Counted from the stretch's first letter, positions 1 through 10,283 are shown. The stretch is DNA of 64,000 nucleotides from Soonwooa buanensis (GCF_900167905.1 NZ_FUYZ01000003.1:186001-250000); one strand, 5' to 3'. A program made the numbers and translations. Notes: generated by a model from the sequence alone, not told the origin.

Positions 1-2858
1 TGAACGTAAAACTACGAGTTTTAAGCGCTGGGGCAATTTTCTTTATGGGAGCCTCAATGTTTGCACAAAAAAAGAAATCTGATACAACTGAAACAAAGAT
101 ACAAGAAGTTGTTTTGGTGGGTGGGGTTAAGTTAGATCCAGCTGTAAAGTTAGGATCTTATAGTGTGGTATCTAAAGCCAATTTTGAATCGACACCAGTG
201 GCTTCTGTAGATGAGGTTTTGAATGGTCGCGTTGCTGGTCTGACCTTTTCTACTAATGGAGGAGATCCTGGATCAACATCAATGATTACCATCAGAGGAG
301 TTGGGTCTTTAATTGGTACTCCTAATCCACTTTATGTAATAGATGGTGTTATTGTTGGTAAAGGTTCAGATAGCTCCCAGGTTATGGAATCTTGGAATCC
401 GTTAGCAAGTATTGATCCTAATACTATTGAAAAGGTTGCTGTTTTAAAAGATGCTTCTGCTACGGCATTATACGGTGCTAGAGGTGCAAATGGTGTGATT
501 GTAATTACAACTAAAAGGGGAAAGTTTAATCAAAAAACTCGTTTTAACTTCTCTAGTGATTTGTCAGTACAGAATATTGCTTATGATAAGCAAAAGTATA
601 TGAATGCTTCCGAATATCTACAATGGGGAGGTATGATGTATGTCAATTCTGGTGTAGCAACAGATTTACAAGATGGTATTGCACAGTTTTCATACAATCA
701 GGATTACGATGGGCATACTAATGAAAATTGGCAAAAAGCTGTACAACGAAATAATTCGACGGTAAATACTTACAACTTCTCTGCAACTGGAGGAGGGGAG
801 AATACTTCTTTTAGAATAGGAGGATCGTATTATGAGAATGAACCTTTAGTTCTTAATTCGAAATTTAATCGTGTTAGTGTTAGTACTGCGATCGATCATA
901 GAATTACAGATAAATTGAATATTAATTATATTGGAAACTTTACTAATGTTGAAAGAAATACTTATGATGATGGTGGAGCTTATCGAAATCCATGGTTGAC
1001 AAACTGGTACATTGCACCAATTTACCCTGTTTATGATAAGAATGGTAATTATAATCAGTCCAACCTAGGTAAGGGTAATGAAAACGCAAACTTCAATCCA
1101 GTTGCGATTCAGAATATGGACTTTATGACTGGGTCAATTAAGACCTTTGTTTCCTCTTTGGGTGCAGAATGGCAAATGGCTAAAGGCTTGTATTTAAATT
1201 CTTTATACGGAGTTCAATATCAAGCTCTAGATGAGAAGAAATATTGGGATCCTAGAATTGGTGATGGGTTGAATTATGGGGGATATATCTTACAGAGTAG
1301 AACAAGTACTTTTGACTGGAACTGGAATAGTTCAATCAGCTATAGAAAAATTTTCGGTGACAAGCATGATTTTCAAGTTTATGTAGGAACTGAGTATCAA
1401 GAGCATAAATATTATGCTATGGGTACACAAGTAGATCATTTGTCAAAGCCAATTCCTTATGTTGCATTTGCAACCAATTACCTACAGCCGTGGGAGGAAC
1501 GGCTAAAGTGGACTCAAATTTCATACTATTCAAGATTAAACTATACTTTCGATGGGAAGTATAATTTGGCGGGGCAGATTAGAAGAGATGGTAACTCGAC
1601 TTTAGGTAATACAAAATTTGGTAATTTCTGGTCTGTAGCGGGTTCATGGAGTGTTGCAAAAGAGTCATTTATTCCAGAGTCTATTAATGAATTAACCTTG
1701 AGAGCCAACTATGGAGAGCTAGGGAATATACCATATGCTGACCAATGGGGCCCGCAATATAACGCATATGCTTTGGTTTCACCAACAGGATTATATGCTA
1801 ATGATGCAGCTACCACAATCGCAACGCCAGGTAATGAGTTATTAAAATGGGAAGTATCAAAGCAATATAATGTCGGATTGGATTTTGGACTTTTAAATAA
1901 TAATATCAGTGGATCGGTTGATGTATATCAACGTAAAACTACAGATGCTATTTATTCAATGGTAACGGCAGCTACTTCTGGTGGTCCAGGGTCATATTTC
2001 AAAAATATTGGAACAATATTGAATAAAGGGGTTGAAGCAACTATGACATTTAAGCCATTTAATAAAGAATTTAAGTGGATAATTGATGCAAATTTTGCAT
2101 ATAATAGGAATACTGTAGAAGATTTGATCGATCCTACATATATTGGACTAGATGGTGGTACAGGTAATAATATGAGAGCTGTAGCACAAGGACATTTATT
2201 AGGTGAATATTACACATATGTTTGGGCTGGTGTTGACAAAACGACAGGTGCAGGTTTGTTTTATACAGATGAAACAAGAACTGCAACTACCACTAATAGA
2301 TTAGAAGCAAAAAGAGTGTGGCAAGGCAAATCACCATTTCCTAAATACACTGGTGGTATTAAGTCGGAGTTTAGATACAAAAATTGGTCATTGAGCGCAT
2401 TCTTTACTGGTCAATTCGAATATTCTGTTCATAATAGATGGCAAGGTTATGTATTAAGTGATGGTTCTGCTGTTAACAACCAGACTACTGATGCATTATA
2501 TGATAGCTGGACTCCTGATAATCCTAATGCATCTAATCCAAAGCAACTTCTTAATAACCCCGCAAATGCTTCGGGACCATCATCTAGATGGATGCGAGAT
2601 GGAGATCACATTAGATTAAAAGAGGCAAGATTAAGTTATAGTTTCGGAAAGATGTTTAAAGAAGCTGTTGGCATTGACAATCTTACCGTTTATGTAAGAG
2701 GAGTTAATTTATGGCTTTATACATTCGATAAAAATCTAACATTTGATCCAGAATCTAACTCTAATGCCGGAGGTAGCGGTTGGGTTGGTAAAGGTTTGTA
2801 TGATTATACATCACCATTAATGAAAAGTATGTCATTCGGAATATCAGTTGATTTCTAA
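1..2858 (+). CDS. SusC/RagA-family TonB-linked outer-membrane receptor (5' end cut by one base)
   Basis: Outer-membrane TonB-dependent channel that, with its SusD partner, imports oligomers or other large nutrients. The window opens on TGAACG, in frame with an internal ATG at 45; adding one A upstream gives a start whose signal peptide (MNVKLRVLSAG..., ending in MFAQ) nearly matches that of the second SusC at 5914. The start codon therefore lies one base outside the window and the protein is about 952 aa. A plug domain follows the signal directly (GVGSL, YVIDGVIVG, KDASATALYGARGANGVI), then a long aromatic-rich beta-barrel ending in Phe. The N-terminal carboxypeptidase-regulatory-like domain of many SusC proteins is absent. 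The SusD gene starts 14 nt downstream. Substrate unknown. Confidence 0.93.
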   Translation, partial: NVKLRVLSAGAIFFMGASMFAQKKKSDTTETKIQEVVLVGGVKLDPAVKLGSYSVVSKANFESTPVASVDEVLNGRVAGLTFSTNGGDPGSTSMITIRGVGSLIGTPNPLYVIDGVIVGKGSDSSQVMESWNPLASIDPNTIEKVAVLKDASATALYGARGANGVIVITTKRGKFNQKTRFNFSSDLSVQNIAYDKQKYMNASEYLQWGGMMYVNSGVATDLQDGIAQFSYNQDYDGHTNENWQKAVQRNNSTVNTYNFSATGGGENTSFRIGGSYYENEPLVLNSKFNRVSVSTAIDHRITDKLNINYIGNFTNVERNTYDDGGAYRNPWLTNWYIAPIYPVYDKNGNYNQSNLGKGNENANFNPVAIQNMDFMTGSIKTFVSSLGAEWQMAKGLYLNSLYGVQYQALDEKKYWDPRIGDGLNYGGYILQSRTSTFDWNWNSSISYRKIFGDKHDFQVYVGTEYQEHKYYAMGTQVDHLSKPIPYVAFATNYLQPWEERLKWTQISYYSRLNYTFDGKYNLAGQIRRDGNSTLGNTKFGNFWSVAGSWSVAKESFIPESINELTLRANYGELGNIPYADQWGPQYNAYALVSPTGLYANDAATTIATPGNELLKWEVSKQYNVGLDFGLLNNNISGSVDVYQRKTTDAIYSMVTAATSGGPGSYFKNIGTILNKGVEATMTFKPFNKEFKWIIDANFAYNRNTVEDLIDPTYIGLDGGTGNNMRAVAQGHLLGEYYTYVWAGVDKTTGAGLFYTDETRTATTTNRLEAKRVWQGKSPFPKYTGGIKSEFRYKNWSLSAFFTGQFEYSVHNRWQGYVLSDGSAVNNQTTDALYDSWTPDNPNASNPKQLLNNPANASGPSSRWMRDGDHIRLKEARLSYSFGKMFKEAVGIDNLTVYVRGVNLWLYTFDKNLTFDPESNSNAGGSGWVGKGLYDYTSPLMKSMSFGISVDF

Positions 2859-2872
2859 AAAATTAAAGTACA

Positions 2873-4321
2873 ATGAAAATTAATAAATTTATAATTAGCG
2901 CATCCGTAGCGATGTTTTTGGCAGTCTCATGTTCAGAGGATCGCCTTAATGAAAAACCTTTGGATCAATTTCCTATTGAAAATGCTATTTCAGATGAGCA
3001 GGATATGAGACAAGTACTTAATGGGGTTTATGATGAATATTCAGGAGTTAGTGGATTTGGAGCTGATATTTTAGCTTTTGGCGATTTAATTTCCGATAAT
3101 GTTTTTATTTCTAGTACTAATAATGATGCATCATATAGAAATGTAGGCTTTTTGAACTGGTCCGCTGACTCAGGTGATTTTAATATGTTAAGTGTCCTTT
3201 ATAGTGGAATTACATTAGCGAATGCGGTTATCAACAATACATCAGTAGAAGCTAGTGATAACGTAGATAATCTAAAAGGAGAAGCTATGATTGCAAGAGG
3301 CTTAGGCTACTATTATGCAGTTAGCTTTTATTCTGCAAATCCAACTTCAAATCTTAATCAGGATTTGGGAGTTCCTCTCAATTTGGGAGGGTATAATCCG
3401 GATTTGAAGATACCTCGTGCTTCAGTTTCGGAAGTTTATGATCAAATTATAAAAGATCTAACAAATGGTATTAGCTTAATGACCAATGAGATGCCTAAAG
3501 ACAAAGGCTATCTTAGTCCAACAGCAGCTAGAATGCTTTTGTCAAGAGTTTACTTAACGCGAGGGAAAGCAGGCGATTACGAAAAAGCATTACAATATTC
3601 TAATGAAGTTATTAACTCCGCCGGTTCATCTAGTTTTGATTTTGTACAGAAGGAGAATTATGTTGATTATTTTACTAATCAAGATGTTGCTATTAGTGAG
3701 AATCAACCAGAAACAGTATGGGAAATTAACATGAATGCGATGCCTAGTGAGAATCCAGGTGTTAATTCTGCTTTAGCTGTTTTCTATGCAAATAATGGAG
3801 GAAAGCGAAGATTTTTGTTTAGAGATACTTTCTATAAAACGTTTGCTGCTAGTGATATCCGAAGTAAATTATTTCAGCCAGCAGGAGCACCAAGCGAAGG
3901 TACTAATCCAAAGGGAGTTTGGACAAAAAAGTACATCGTTAAAACGTCAAAAGGAAATTTTACACAAAATGTGAAAGTTTTACGTATGTCTGAAGCATAT
4001 CTCAATAAAATGGAGGCACTTGTGAAATTGGGAAGAAACCCAGAGGCGTTAATTGTTCTTAATGATTTTGCAACTTCTAGAGGTGCGGTAGCATATACGA
4101 CAGCAAACTTAGAGAATGTATTGACTGAACGAAGAAAAGAGTTTTTTGGAGAAGGTCAAAGGTACTTCGATTTGAAGAGAAACAACCTTGGTTTTTCTAA
4201 TGCTACAAATTGCTATAGTATTGTTTGTAGTGTTACACCTGATAGTAGGCTGTTTGTTATTCCGATGCCACTTCGCGAAATGAATGTTAATCCTAATATG
4301 AAGCAATATCCAGGATATTAG
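2873..4321 (+). CDS. SusD/RagB-family nutrient-binding outer-membrane lipoprotein
   Basis: Surface lipoprotein that caps the SusC channel and binds the substrate. The N-terminus is a lipoprotein signal with lipobox LAVSC, the Cys being residue 20. The rest is an alpha-helical TPR-like fold; the C-terminal motif ERRKEFFGEGQRYFDLKR (around residue 420) is diagnostic of SusD/RagB. Its 482 aa are usual for the family. It follows the SusC gene by 14 nt, so the two are co-transcribed, and a stem-loop follows the stop. No glycoside hydrolase lies in the same operon, so the ligand cannot be guessed; it need not be a glycan. Confidence 0.92.
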   Translation: MKINKFIISASVAMFLAVSCSEDRLNEKPLDQFPIENAISDEQDMRQVLNGVYDEYSGVSGFGADILAFGDLISDNVFISSTNNDASYRNVGFLNWSADSGDFNMLSVLYSGITLANAVINNTSVEASDNVDNLKGEAMIARGLGYYYAVSFYSANPTSNLNQDLGVPLNLGGYNPDLKIPRASVSEVYDQIIKDLTNGISLMTNEMPKDKGYLSPTAARMLLSRVYLTRGKAGDYEKALQYSNEVINSAGSSSFDFVQKENYVDYFTNQDVAISENQPETVWEINMNAMPSENPGVNSALAVFYANNGGKRRFLFRDTFYKTFAASDIRSKLFQPAGAPSEGTNPKGVWTKKYIVKTSKGNFTQNVKVLRMSEAYLNKMEALVKLGRNPEALIVLNDFATSRGAVAYTTANLENVLTERRKEFFGEGQRYFDLKRNNLGFSNATNCYSIVCSVTPDSRLFVIPMPLREMNVNPNMKQYPGY

Positions 4322-4334
4322 TTATAGAACTCGA

Positions 4335-4376
4335 GGGGATTAGTAATTAGCAATCCCCATATTTTAACTTTTTTTT
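4335..4376 (+). terminator. Probable intrinsic terminator after first SusCD pair
   Basis: A perfect 7-bp stem GGGGATT/AATCCCC (4335-4341 with 4352-4358) and a 10-nt loop are followed after a short AT stretch by a run of T. It would separate the SusCD operon from the next gene. The T-run is about 11 nt from the stem, so efficiency is uncertain. Confidence 0.5.
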
Positions 4377-4401
4377 AAAATAATTATTAACAAATAATCA
4401 A

Positions 4402-4409
4402 TATATTTG
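4402..4409 (+). promoter_or_regulatory. Promoter -7 element (TATATTTG) for the beta-propeller gene
   Basis: TATATTTG matches the Bacteroidota -7 consensus TAnnTTTG fully and sits 30 nt before the ATG at 4440. No clear -33 TTG was found. Confidence 0.55.
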
Positions 4410-4439
4410 ATTTTAGAACAAATTATAAATTTTAATATT

Positions 4440-5777
4440 ATGAAAAAATTATTACTTTCTTTAGGCGCTTTAGCAATGGCTAGTATGTCTTTTGCTCAAA
4501 ATAATCCAGGTTGGATTGGTATGCAAACACAAGCACCAGCTTTACATTACCCTTATGCAATGTCTGTTGTTGATGCAAATACTGTGTTGTTTGCGGATCA
4601 TGCATTGACTTCTGCTACAGATTCGAAAAATTATGTTACTAAAACTACTGATGGAGGAGCTACATGGTCAAGTATTCAAATAGCAGGTATCGGAACAGGT
4701 ACTGTTGGTGATTTTACTGCTGTAGATGCTAATACAGCATGGTTAATTTCATCAGGTACTGTGGCGCAAAATGGTGTGTGGAAGACGACAAATGGTGGTG
4801 CAAATTGGACTAAGCAGACGACTGCTGCTTTTAATACTAATAACACAACTGGTCAGTCTTTTGCCAATATCGTTTATTTTTGGGATGCAAACGAAGGTAT
4901 TGCTGTAGGTGACCCTGTTAATGGCGTTTTCGAAATGTACAAAACCACAAATGGAGGTACGAACTGGGCAAAAGTAGCGACAGCACCTGCTGCAGCTGGT
5001 GACTTTGGTTACACGCACATTAGATTCCTAAGTGGAAATAATATTTGGATGGGTACAGACACTGGTCGTATTTTGTATTCGCCTAACAAAGGTCAAACTT
5101 GGCAAGCATTTCAAAGTCCTGCAATTGACTTTGGAGGTGTTACAACAGCTGGTAGTTTTGCAAATTTAGCTTTCACAGATGCAACTCACGGATTGCTTCA
5201 GACGAATGATAATGAAGTTGTGGGCTTGTGGAAAACGACAGATAGTGGAGCTAATTGGACGGAAATATTCCCTACTGGTAATTTTTACGGTGAAAATGTA
5301 GGAGCAGTTCCAGGTACTGGAGTATATGTAAGTTCTAGTCAAGAAGGGGCATCATATTCTGTTGATGGAGGTCAAACATGGGTAGATATGGAGTTCCCGG
5401 CAGGAGAAGCTCCTTATGGTGGTACAATTCAATTTATCAACTCGACTGTGGGTTACATGGGGGGGATGAGTCAAGCACAACTTACAGCAGGACCAGTAAG
5501 TGCAATTTACAAATTCAAGGGACAGTTCTTAGCTGTTAATGATGTTAACGCTTCTAAGGCTAAGTTGACTATTGCTAACAACCCAGTTGGGGATAAAGTT
5601 GAATTAAAATCTACTAAAGAAATTGCAACTGCTACAGTTATTGACATGGCTGGTAAGGCTATTAAGAGAGAAAATGCTGCAACTTTCAATGTGTCTAACT
5701 TAACAAAAGGTACTTATATTATCCAAGTTAAATATACAGATGGAAGTTTCGAAAATACTAAAATGATTAAGAAATAA
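4440..5777 (+). CDS. T9SS-exported BNR/Asp-box beta-propeller protein
   Basis: Secreted protein of 445 aa. The start is the ATG at 4440, which gives a clean Sec signal (MKKLLLSLGALAMASMSFAQ); the open frame extends upstream only through the promoter. About six Asp-box/BNR-type repeats (TTDGGATWSS, TTNGGANWTK, TTNGGTNWAK, TTDSGANWTE, VDGGQTWVDM) indicate a six- or seven-bladed propeller, like sortilin/YCF48/sialidase folds. The last 70 residues, ending in KYTDGSFENTKMIKK, are a type A type IX secretion C-terminal sorting domain, so it is probably surface-anchored or released. No catalytic residues of a sialidase are evident; a binding or adhesion role is as likely as an enzyme. It lies between two SusCD operons. 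Confidence 0.88.
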   Translation: MKKLLLSLGALAMASMSFAQNNPGWIGMQTQAPALHYPYAMSVVDANTVLFADHALTSATDSKNYVTKTTDGGATWSSIQIAGIGTGTVGDFTAVDANTAWLISSGTVAQNGVWKTTNGGANWTKQTTAAFNTNNTTGQSFANIVYFWDANEGIAVGDPVNGVFEMYKTTNGGTNWAKVATAPAAAGDFGYTHIRFLSGNNIWMGTDTGRILYSPNKGQTWQAFQSPAIDFGGVTTAGSFANLAFTDATHGLLQTNDNEVVGLWKTTDSGANWTEIFPTGNFYGENVGAVPGTGVYVSSSQEGASYSVDGGQTWVDMEFPAGEAPYGGTIQFINSTVGYMGGMSQAQLTAGPVSAIYKFKGQFLAVNDVNASKAKLTIANNPVGDKVELKSTKEIATATVIDMAGKAIKRENAATFNVSNLTKGTYIIQVKYTDGSFENTKMIKK

Positions 5778-5800
5778 TTAGTATTTTAATAATAGAATAA

Positions 5801-5829
5801 GCCACCAAATAGCACATTTGGTGGCTTTT
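5801..5829 (+). terminator. Intrinsic terminator after the beta-propeller gene
   Basis: A perfect 10-bp stem GCCACCAAAT/ATTTGGTGGC with a 5-nt loop (AGCAC) is followed by TTTT. It lies 23 nt after the stop codon. Confidence 0.85.
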
Positions 5830-5854
5830 CATTTTATGTGTGAGTTGTTAAAAA

Positions 5855-5886
5855 TTTGGTCATGTTAAATATTATTAACATATTTG
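5855..5886 (+). promoter_or_regulatory. Promoter of second SusCD operon
   Basis: TTTGG at 5855-5859 (-33 element) and CATATTTG at 5879-5886 (-7 element, 7 of 8 matches to TAnnTTTG) are separated by 19 bp, as in the Bacteroidota primary promoter. It lies between the terminator and the ATG at 5914. Confidence 0.6.
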
Positions 5887-5913
5887 CCGTGGTAAATATT
5901 AAATAGTGTTAAT

Positions 5914-8760
5914 ATGAATGTAAAATTAAAAGTATTAACTGCTGGTGTGTTGTTTTTTACAGGGCAGGCAGTTTTTGCGCAACAAAAAGCTAAAGATACA
6001 GCTTCTACAAAAGAGATTGAAGAAGTTGTAATTGTTGGTTTTGGTCAAAAGAAGACCGTTCAAGAATTGACAGGTTCTGCTAGTGTAATGTCTGCTAAAT
6101 CTATAGAAGATGTGCCAGTAGCTTCTGTTGATAAAATGTTACAAGGTCGTGTAACTGGGGTACAAGCTGGTAGTTCTTCTGGGCAGCCAGGAGGTATGGC
6201 AAATGTACGTGTAAGAGGTGTATCATCTATTAACGGTGTGACGTCTCCTATTTACATCGTAGATGGTGTGAGAGTTGCTAATGGTGATTTAACAACTTCA
6301 AATACTACAGCTAACATCTTAGCTAACCTTAACCCAGATGATGTTGAGTCAATTACAGTGTTGAAAGATGCTGTTTCTACTGCGGTATATGGTGCTGATG
6401 CTGGTGCTGGGGTAATTGTTATTACTACTAAGTCTGGTAAGAAAGGAAAACCTAGATTTAATTTAGGATTTAACACTGGTTTTAATCAACAAGCTGTTAG
6501 TGGTCATAGAGGTATGACAGGTCAAGAATACAAGGAGTATGTGAGAGATGCCTATAATAATGCTAGTGGTAAAAACCTTTCTATTGAGGATATTGCTAAT
6601 GGTGCTATTAATGCTACATATACTTCTGTTTTTAGATCGCCTTATAGTACAGATTGGGAAAGTATCGTTAAAAAAGATGGTTTTCAGTCTAATGCTGATT
6701 TTAGCATGAGTGGTGGTAATGATAAGTTTACTTACTATGCATCTGCTAACATGTTTGATCAAAACAGTATTATTAAGAACTCTTTCTTCAAAAGATTATC
6801 TTATACTACAAAGTTAACGTACCAAGCGACAGATAAATTCAAAATTAGTACTGATTTCCAAATTTCTCATTCAAAAACGAGAACTTTACCTGATGGAGGA
6901 GGTTTCGCTAACCCAATTTTAGCACAATATTTTAACAGACCAACAGATCCTTCTAGAAATGCTGATGGTTCTTGGTATTGGAATCCTTCAACAGGAAGAT
7001 TAAGTAATAACCAATTTAATCCAGGTTATCTACTTGAGAAAAACTACAATCAGGCTGGTGCTCTTAGAGCATTCGCAAACGTTAATCTAGAATATAAAAT
7101 ATTACCTTACTTAACATACAGATTGGTTTTCTCTCCAGAATATGTTAACGTTGAAGAGGATACATATTGGAATCCACTACATGGTGATGGATACAACTAT
7201 GGAGGTTATCAAAGAACATCGGTTAATAGATTCTTTAACTTTAACGTGCAAAATATCTTAGACTTCTCTAAGAAATTTGGTGTGCATAATGTTGGGGCTT
7301 CATTGATTCAAGAAGCATATAAGTCTGATAGAAAATTCTTAACTGCTACAGGTATTACAGTAGGTACTCCAACATTAGAGACACTACATAACTTTGTAGT
7401 ACCTTACGGTTATGATGGTTCTAAAACTGTATCTTCTAGAAATGGTTATGCTGTAACGGGGCATTATGACTATGATAAAATGGTTTTAATTGATGCGTCG
7501 TATAGAAGAGATATTCTTTCTCAATTCTTACCTGGAAAAAAAGCTGGTAATTTCTGGTCTGCAGGTTTAGGAGTTGATTTAGCTAGAATCAATTTTGTAA
7601 AAGATTTGGAAGCAATTTCTATGTTTAAGTTTAGAGCTTCTTATGGTAAATTAGGTAACCAAGTTACAGCAAATCCATATGCGCTTTATGCTTACGATAT
7701 CAATTATGATGATTATGCAGCTGCTCAGTATTATAATGTATTGAATCCAAACCTATCATGGGAAACTGTTAACCCATTTAACGTTGGTTTAGATATTGGA
7801 TTACTAAGAGATAGAATTAAAATCTCAGCTGAATATTATAACAAGAAAACAAATGACTTAATCTATAATGTACCATTATCACCATCACAAGGTGCTATCC
7901 TTAATGATAACGGAACTTTAAGACCAGGTTTTATGGTTGACAATGTTGGTACCTTGGTTAATAAAGGTTTTGAATTCTCAGTTAATGCTGATATTTTCAG
8001 AGGAGCAAGAGATCAATTCAACTGGTCAATCGGTGCAAACCTTTCTACACTTAAAAATGAAGTTACAGAACTTTACGGTGCAACTGTAAATACAGGTACA
8101 ACAACATTAAGAGTAGGAGAAGGTGTGCGTACATTCTATTTAAGAAAATGGGCTGGTGTAGACGCTGCTAATGGCGATCCATTATGGTTTGTTAATGGTG
8201 TAGATGGAGCAACAACAAATGACTATACAAAGGCACAGCAAGCTGTACAAGGTTCTTTCTTGAGCAATGTATTTGGTGGAGCTAATACAAGTATTGCATA
8301 CAAAGGTTTCTCATTAGACCTACAGTTTACTTACGGATTTGGAGGGAAAATTTATGATGATTGGGCTTCCTATACATGGAGTGATGGTCAATATAGCTTA
8401 AACTACCCAGGTTATGGTGATGTAATCGGAGATTATTGGACACCTACTAACACCACTGCTTCTAATCCAAAACCAATGATTGGAGGTAATAAGAGATCAA
8501 ATGCTGCATCAACAAGATTCTTGTATGATTCAGATTTTATCAGATTGTCAAATGCAAGATTTGCATATACATTCAATAATGATTTCTTGAATGGATCAGG
8601 GTTAAACTCTGTTCAAGTTTATGTTATGGCAAACAATGCGTGGACACATAGATTTGACGACAGATTGAAGTTCGACCCAGAGGTAAACGTATCAGGTTAT
8701 ACTAACCTAAGTTTACCGGTATTAAAATCTTTCTTATTTGGTGTTAACCTAAGTTTCTAA
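5914..8760 (+). CDS. SusC/RagA-family TonB-linked outer-membrane receptor
   Basis: TonB-dependent outer-membrane channel of 948 aa, paired with the SusD gene 10 nt downstream. The signal peptide (MNVKLKVLTAG..., ending VFAQ) is followed by EEVVIVGFGQKK, and a plug with RVRGVSSI, YIVDGVRV, VLKDAVSTAVYG and AGVIVITTKSGK. The barrel ends in FGVNLSF with the expected terminal Phe. Like the first SusC it has no N-terminal carboxypeptidase-regulatory-like domain. Codon use looks more uniform (GCT, GGT, AGA) than in the first pair, suggesting higher expression; this is an impression, not a calculation. Substrate unknown. Confidence 0.94.
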   Translation: MNVKLKVLTAGVLFFTGQAVFAQQKAKDTASTKEIEEVVIVGFGQKKTVQELTGSASVMSAKSIEDVPVASVDKMLQGRVTGVQAGSSSGQPGGMANVRVRGVSSINGVTSPIYIVDGVRVANGDLTTSNTTANILANLNPDDVESITVLKDAVSTAVYGADAGAGVIVITTKSGKKGKPRFNLGFNTGFNQQAVSGHRGMTGQEYKEYVRDAYNNASGKNLSIEDIANGAINATYTSVFRSPYSTDWESIVKKDGFQSNADFSMSGGNDKFTYYASANMFDQNSIIKNSFFKRLSYTTKLTYQATDKFKISTDFQISHSKTRTLPDGGGFANPILAQYFNRPTDPSRNADGSWYWNPSTGRLSNNQFNPGYLLEKNYNQAGALRAFANVNLEYKILPYLTYRLVFSPEYVNVEEDTYWNPLHGDGYNYGGYQRTSVNRFFNFNVQNILDFSKKFGVHNVGASLIQEAYKSDRKFLTATGITVGTPTLETLHNFVVPYGYDGSKTVSSRNGYAVTGHYDYDKMVLIDASYRRDILSQFLPGKKAGNFWSAGLGVDLARINFVKDLEAISMFKFRASYGKLGNQVTANPYALYAYDINYDDYAAAQYYNVLNPNLSWETVNPFNVGLDIGLLRDRIKISAEYYNKKTNDLIYNVPLSPSQGAILNDNGTLRPGFMVDNVGTLVNKGFEFSVNADIFRGARDQFNWSIGANLSTLKNEVTELYGATVNTGTTTLRVGEGVRTFYLRKWAGVDAANGDPLWFVNGVDGATTNDYTKAQQAVQGSFLSNVFGGANTSIAYKGFSLDLQFTYGFGGKIYDDWASYTWSDGQYSLNYPGYGDVIGDYWTPTNTTASNPKPMIGGNKRSNAASTRFLYDSDFIRLSNARFAYTFNNDFLNGSGLNSVQVYVMANNAWTHRFDDRLKFDPEVNVSGYTNLSLPVLKSFLFGVNLSF

Positions 8761-8770
8761 AATTAAAAAA

Positions 8771-10258
8771 ATGAATAAAACAATAAAAATAGGAATTTTA
8801 TCTCTAATTGTAGGTTTAGGAGCAGTATCTTGTTCTGACGACTTTGTAGAAAGAGAATTCCATCAACAAGTAGAGCAAGGACCTCTTAAAACTGTTAACG
8901 AAATGCAAGCTTTCGTAATGGGAGGATATGCTTCAATGCGTAGTCCATATTACTATGGTGCTGACTTCCTAGCTTATGGTGAAGTTAGATCTGACGAAAT
9001 GATTAGTAACCTAGCTGGTGGTTACTATACTAATGTATTTAACTATACGATGTTGTCAAACGATCCTTATGCTACAAATACATATAACAAAATTTATGAG
9101 TTAGTTGCTAAGGCAAATATCGTTATTAACACAGATGTAAAGACTTTATCTGGTTCAGATTTGGATAGAGAGGATGCATTATTCTACCAAGGACAAGCTT
9201 ATGGTCTAAGAGCAATTGCATTTTTTGATGCATTAAGACTTTATGGACAAAAATATATTCCAGACGGAACAGGATTAGGAGTTGTATTACCTCTTAAATA
9301 TGATCCTAAAGCTTTACAACCAAGAGCAACAATTGCTCAAACTGAAGCTCAAATTGAAGCTGATTTTGCTAAAGCAATCGAGTTGATGGATGGTGGACAA
9401 ACTGGTGTTACAGAATTGTCTACTAATGCGCTTAAAGCTATGATGTCTAGATTTTATCTATATAAAGGAGATTATGCGAAAGTTAGATCATTATCAAATG
9501 ATTTACTTGGAAAATATACAGTTGTTGCATCAAATACTTTACAAACATCTTTCAGATTCGTAATGAATGGTGCTGCTCCTAACTCGATCTTCGAATTAGC
9601 AGTAGGACTTAATGCATCATTGTCTACATCATCTTATAGACATAGACTTAATCCTTACGGATATGGTAATATTGTAGTTAATGCTAGTACTGCAAACTTG
9701 TATGCTGATAATGATGCAAGAAAAACATTAATTACAGCTAATGGTGGTCAAAGATATTTATCTTTTGGTAATACTGCAGCTGGTAGTTTCGGTAAGTATA
9801 CACAACCTCAAGGTGCAGATAATATCAAAATGATTCGTTATGAAGAGATTTTGTTAAATGCTGTAGAAGCTGAATTAAAAGGTGGTGATGCAACAAAAGC
9901 TTTAGAATATTACAAAAACCTAATTGCTAATCGACTTTTACCTATTGCAAAAAAGGATGCTGATGGAAATCCTGTTTTAGATGCTGCTGGAAATCCTGTA
10001 ATGGTAAGTGGAGAAGAACAAGCAAACGCTATTACTTCTGTTGATATATCTATGCTTAAGAAAGAAAGAATGAAAGAACTTCTAGGGGAAGGTCTTCGTC
10101 AGTGGGACTTAAGAAGATGGGGAGATGCTGTTCCAAGACCGGAAGGAGCTGCTATTGGAAAAGATCCGAACCATGCTGCGTTCCCAATTCCAAGAACTGA
10201 AACGGATATAGCTAATACACCTGTATTACCTAACCCAGGATACGATAATTCAAAATAA
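8771..10258 (+). CDS. SusD/RagB-family nutrient-binding outer-membrane lipoprotein
   Basis: Lipoprotein partner of the preceding SusC. The lipobox is GAVSC with Cys at residue 21, followed by SDD. TPR-like helical regions and the C-terminal KERMKELLGEGLRQWDLRRWGD motif region identify SusD/RagB; 495 aa is a usual length. It begins 10 nt after the SusC stop and ends at a strong terminator, so the operon is just these two genes. It shares only family-level similarity with the SusD at 2873, so the two pairs probably handle different substrates. Confidence 0.92.
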   Translation: MNKTIKIGILSLIVGLGAVSCSDDFVEREFHQQVEQGPLKTVNEMQAFVMGGYASMRSPYYYGADFLAYGEVRSDEMISNLAGGYYTNVFNYTMLSNDPYATNTYNKIYELVAKANIVINTDVKTLSGSDLDREDALFYQGQAYGLRAIAFFDALRLYGQKYIPDGTGLGVVLPLKYDPKALQPRATIAQTEAQIEADFAKAIELMDGGQTGVTELSTNALKAMMSRFYLYKGDYAKVRSLSNDLLGKYTVVASNTLQTSFRFVMNGAAPNSIFELAVGLNASLSTSSYRHRLNPYGYGNIVVNASTANLYADNDARKTLITANGGQRYLSFGNTAAGSFGKYTQPQGADNIKMIRYEEILLNAVEAELKGGDATKALEYYKNLIANRLLPIAKKDADGNPVLDAAGNPVMVSGEEQANAITSVDISMLKKERMKELLGEGLRQWDLRRWGDAVPRPEGAAIGKDPNHAAFPIPRTETDIANTPVLPNPGYDNSK

Positions 10259-10283
10259 TTTTTTTTGAAATATTAAATACTTT

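Noticed and set aside
4407-4439. Upstream start for the beta-propeller gene
   Set aside because: It is a TTG at the end of the TATATTTG promoter element; the ATG at 4440 gives a perfect signal peptide.
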